From Lactarius indigo (lineage: Eukaryota; Basidiomycota; Agaricomycetes; Russulales; Russulaceae): DNA of 64,000 nucleotides. The translations under genes were made by a program, and so were the position numbers. Under the pieces are notes generated by a model that saw nothing but the letters and a program-made list of their open reading frames with translations, had not been told where the DNA came from and made no database searches. Of the stretch, positions 60,441 to 64,000 are shown one piece after another. Location of the stretch: positions 62,001 to 126,000 of the forward strand of contig JAFKAC010000060.1 in NCBI GenBank assembly GCA_025766275.1, given 5' to 3'. Within the stretch, counting starts at the first letter, position 1. Each line of letters starts with the position of its first letter.

Positions 60441-62345
60441 ATGTCCGTTTCACCTGCTGTTTCTTCCCGCGCCACACGGTTTCCGAAGAATGGTGATCCA
60501 ACTAACACATGCCGCTGTCGATGGGTTCCATTTCCCCGTCCGCCGTTTATAGTCAAGTGACCTGCCCGGTCCTCTGCATTATTTGCTCATATAAAACATA
60601 CCATAGTTTAATTGCATTTAATACTTACCACCGATATTACGACAAGAGGTCCCGAGTCCTGACGTAGGGTGCACCAACCAGTATTCGTAACTCAGGCTAC
60701 TATCCAGTCTGGTTTAGGCAGAAGGCAGTCTGATCCGCTGGGCTATTGTTTACATAATCAGGAGTCGCCTATTGTAATACCCAGTCCTCGTCCTCGTCCA
60801 AATCCAAACTATTGATTTGACCTTCCTGGTTTCGAGCTCAAGCACACGTACTTCTCTAATACATAGTACGCTCACATCCGAGTTGGGTTATTACTCAGAG
60901 CACTAGACGTTCCCATTCCTTACCAGCAGTTTGCCTCCATTCCAGACTATTGCACACTGCGGCCTGCGCTAATACCACCCCATCCTTTTGAACACAGGGT
61001 GCGGCTTGATCGTGGCATACAAGAAACAGAACTTTAAATCTTTCGCCTCTGGTCAGCGAAATGAATTAGTGCCTAGATCACCGCTCTGTGCTGAGAGCGA
61101 CGACCCTTTTCAAGTTGGCGCTACAATTGTGGGCCTTGGGGCTGTGGCCGCCGGCTTCTTTCTGCCTCAACAAGAGTCACACGAAGCACCAACGTGATAA
61201 TTAAATGCCCGTGCATGATGAAACTTCCTGCCCTGAGGTGCGGCTGTGCCAGTACCACCATATGTCTTCATTCCTTCTATATGTGGAAATTCTGTTCGAG
61301 CAACCGGCCGCTGCTGCCACCCCAAACACCGACCATTCGTAATCGAGCAGGGCTTTGTACAGTAAGGCGGCTAGCATTAGTCCGGATCCAACTGCTGCTG
61401 TACCCGGGACTTTTCTGGGTTGTTTTCTCTCGAACTTTCGAACGACCTTTGGGAGGAAACTTTATGACTTTGGACAGACCTCGGGGCTAGAGTAGACTTC
61501 AACCACCATCGCTGCGTGTGCTCCCGCGAATTCCCAATTCACCACGATTGGCTACTGTTTTCTCCACGGCCATCAGTTTTGTTCGAGCAGAAGAGACACA
61601 AACAATAGGCGCGTGATTACCGGCGACTTTGTGATGCACGCACCAATCCATGGTTGACAGCGAAGCTTTGGGCGGGCCTTCGCGCAACAAAGTGTACCCG
61701 TGCTCGACGCCTCGACGCTCTAGCTCCTCTTTAACATGCCATTACAAATGCCATCCAGTACATGCACGAGCGCTCCCCAAACCCCAAACTGTGCCACCAG
61801 AGACTGTCTGCATCGACTTTACCCCTGATTCCTAATACTTTATTATAGAAGTTGTTTCGTTCCCTACATACAAACACATGACTCGCATTGCGCGATATGG
61901 TCGGGTATGGTTTCAAGACAGATGTGGGCGCCAGAGAACGGGCACTCTGGCAAAACCCTTTCTTGGGGTTTGCCAGTTGGCTTGCCGTAAGATCAAAGGT
62001 GTCTTGTGCAAAATCCGATGTAATTCACCCCGGAAAGCGTGTTTGTCGCATAAACTTAGACTTGGGCGGATCCAACAGTTTTCAACGACACGATTGGTGG
62101 TGCTTCTATTGGCGGCAAGTCGCGGCCTACGTCTATTCTTTTTCTGTAACGTGCTCGTTGCCTTGATTGTTTCATCAGAGGCGCCCAGCCCAGTGCTCAC
62201 GTAAATAACGTAAAATAGGCTGTCACTGACACCGATGCATATACTAGCATGCACTGGTGTACTTTCTATATAATTCGTACTCATTCTTGCTTGAAGATTG
62301 GAATCCCAGTCACTTAACACTTTCTGCATACTCCTCTCCATCACC
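60441..62345. other. Intergenic region between the two GTPases
   Basis: I see no supported gene. A small plus-strand ORF (60988-61197) ends with a hydrophobic stretch (VGATIVGLGAVAAGFFLP), but nothing supports it further. Confidence 0.4.
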
Positions 62346-63196
62346 ATGCCGCCCACGCGTACATATACACTCAACGATTCGGCGATGTCAGTCAACATCA
62401 AGTTGTTGATACTTGGAATAGAATCTGTGGGGAAGAGCAGTTTGTTGCTTCGCTTCACAGACCAGCAATGGCTTCCCGAAGGAGAGATGCAACCGACGAT
62501 CGGTGTGGACACTTTGGTATTTTCCATAAATCGTGGTCGAGTGACTCGTGCTCATACATTCTACAGGAGCACAAGTTAGATGTTAAGGGGAAGAGGGTGA
62601 ATCTCAATATCTGGGTACGTAGATCGCCTGTGCCAAAGGCTTTGTGATGCGGCGTACTTACTGTGCGCCGGTTCTAGGACACTGCTGGCGATGAGCGTCT
62701 CCGTGCTATCACCTCATCCTACTATCGCGGTACACAAGGGATAATACTTGGTGCGTAGCTTGACGAAAACTTTTACACGCAGCTTACAAGGCCGATGACA
62801 CTCCACCAAGTGTATGATGTGACGAGTCGCAAAACCTTTGATGCTATAGCATGGTGGTTTTCGGAGCGTAGCAAGTATGCTCCCGAACCGGTCGTGAAGA
62901 TGATTGTAGGGAACAAGTCTGACAAGGTGACGGCCTCCTAGAAATCCTGAATTTCGCCATGACTGACTAGTACTGACTGCTCATAGTCCCACATGCGAGA
63001 AGTCTCTACAGCAGAAGGCGCGGCCTTCGCTGCTCAAAACAAATGTCTGTTCATCGAGTCGTCTGCTAAGACTGCTGTTGGCGTACGCGAGACATTCCGC
63101 AAGGTGCTAGAACGCATCATAGATGTCCCAGAGCTTTGTTCCACGCCAAAGCTGAGCTTCAAAGCACCAAATGACCTAGCAAACATTCTCAAGTAG
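62346..63196 (+). CDS. Rab18-like small GTPase 2, atypical
   Basis: Five exons join to 205 aa if the first ATG is used; an in-frame ATG 13 codons on (MSVNIKLL) is also possible. The P-loop is GIESVGKS, switch I holds PTIGVDT, and switch II has DTAGDERLRA with Asp78 in place of the catalytic glutamine. GNKSD and ESSAKT follow. The P-loop position equivalent to Ras Gly12 is Glu. The C-terminus, NDLANILK, lacks prenylation cysteines. Exon borders match the paralogue at 59651-60440, so the pair arose by tandem duplication. The nucleotide-binding motifs are otherwise complete, which argues for GTP binding with slow hydrolysis. Confidence 0.85.
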
Positions 63197-63710
63197 GAGC
63201 GCAAACGAAGGGCCGTTTATCATACAATGTATTATATAATTTGTACATATATCTCCGGTTATAATCTCATAATCCCAAGCCATTCTTGCTGAAACACAGC
63301 TCAGCTTTCATCAGCAGATTCCTTGGGCGCTGGGACCAGCGGAAGGAACATACAACACGATCAGCTGGAACATTGTCGCAGTCAGTCCGACGAATCCGGA
63401 TCTGTTCACGTCCCCGGAGCTACACTACGGCTTCCATACGTATATGCGAAATTGGTACTGTAAGAGTTGCAGTACAGTAATAGTAAACGCAAGCGGTCTC
63501 GTTGCCTTCCAACAAAAAGAAAACATAAGGGGTCGCCCAGGGTTTCTGCAAGTACACCTCCAAAAGTTTAGTAGACAGGGAGATGGCGTGGCTTACAAGA
63601 CGAAACTGACGTTCTGCTTCCGCTCCCCTGTGTATCGTGCACACAATATCAACTACCTTTGCTGATGGGTCGTTTTTGGACACATTTCCTTACTCCCTCC
63701 CCCCTCGTAT
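63197..63710. other. Intergenic region
   Basis: I see no supported gene. A frame reading QQIPWALGPAEGTYNTISWN near 63310 looks protein-like but has no start and no partner exon. Confidence 0.4.
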
Positions 63711-64000
63711 ATGCGCTTACCCTCAACGATGTCTCTGACCCTCGTCGGCCTAGCGAGCTCCGCTTTAGCTACAGTGTTCAACCCACATTCTTCGACCCAC
63801 ATCGCAAGACCCGACAACGACCTTGCCTTGCGCAATGACTCTTACACTCATATAGTCACCGGTATCGTCCAGGTCTACTTCCGCCGGGCAATGAGCCGCC
63901 GATGATGGCATTAACGTTAGTGTAAAGGACGGTACCGTCATCTCCGACGGTCTCGGTAAGCTTTGAAACTCGTACCTATCTCCGCCTCGGCGGCGGTTTA
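63711..64000 (+). CDS. 5' end of a putative secreted protein (cut by window)
   Basis: MRLPSTMSLTLVGLASSALA looks like a signal peptide with cleavage after ALA. It is followed by TVFNPHSSTHIARPDND and NDSYTHIVT. Further on, another frame reads DDGINVSVKDGTVISDGLG and ends at a donor-like gtaagc (about 63957). Joining the two needs a very short intron (about 34 bases) or a frame change, so the model is uncertain. Family not recognised. Confidence 0.4.

Noticed and set aside
61913..62527. 204-codon minus-strand ORF
   Set aside because: It is antisense to the first exon of GTPase 2, with no recognised motif.
63290..63665. Possible cell-wall (Kre9-like) protein fragment
   Set aside because: Only a short stretch looks protein-like; there is no start, signal peptide or consistent frame.

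Overview
The window reads as nuclear DNA of a filamentous basidiomycete, probably an agaricomycete. Real genes are split by many 45-75 nt introns, coding density is low, and the families present (F-box proteins with fungal-type LRR tails, DUF6535 membrane proteins, HNH_2-type proteins, expanded flavin monooxygenases, a Vsb1-like SulP/STAS/cNMP transporter) are typical of mushrooms. I see no rRNA, tRNA, CRISPR array or recognisable transposon. All identifications come from reading translated exons and family motifs; no database search was run.

Left part (1-16700): a segmental duplication. A unit holding the 3' end of an acidic-protein gene, a dead cyclophilin H gene, a three-exon gene of an unrecognised family and an intact F-box gene occurs at about 1-5767 and again at about 6366-13014. 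A third, partial copy (about 15010-16674) keeps only the unknown gene and its flank. The F-box genes and the visible unknown-family exons stay open in frame, while the two cyclophilin copies are ruined by stops and frameshifts.

16700-26250: mostly non-coding. It contains a six-exon SUMO gene (17507-18066) and a six-exon HNH-nuclease-like gene (20733-19288, minus strand). Both are assembled from short exons, so no long ORF marks them.

26250-41200: four paralogous flavin-dependent monooxygenases of Baeyer-Villiger type, three forward (26323, 31250 and 34705) and one reversed (41115 down to 38831). They share one exon layout, including a 15-nt microexon inside the FAD-site motif and a GC-AG intron present in all four. 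The second and third are a recent tandem duplication that includes the promoters. The fourth has lost its C-terminal tail to a stop codon. A decayed inverted copy of the CFIm25 gene lies between the third and fourth.

41200-53300: an AT-rich island (41516-41730), an intact gene for CFIm25/NUDT21 (pre-mRNA 3'-end processing, minus strand), a divergently transcribed SulP-STAS-cyclic-nucleotide-domain transporter, and an 895-aa DUF6535 protein.

53300-64000: a doubtful proline-rich gene, a Ser/Arg-rich two-exon gene, two Rab18-like small GTPases that both lack the catalytic glutamine and the C-terminal prenylation cysteines, and the start of a secreted protein cut by the window edge. The genes do not form one pathway. 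The only functional cluster is the monooxygenase set.
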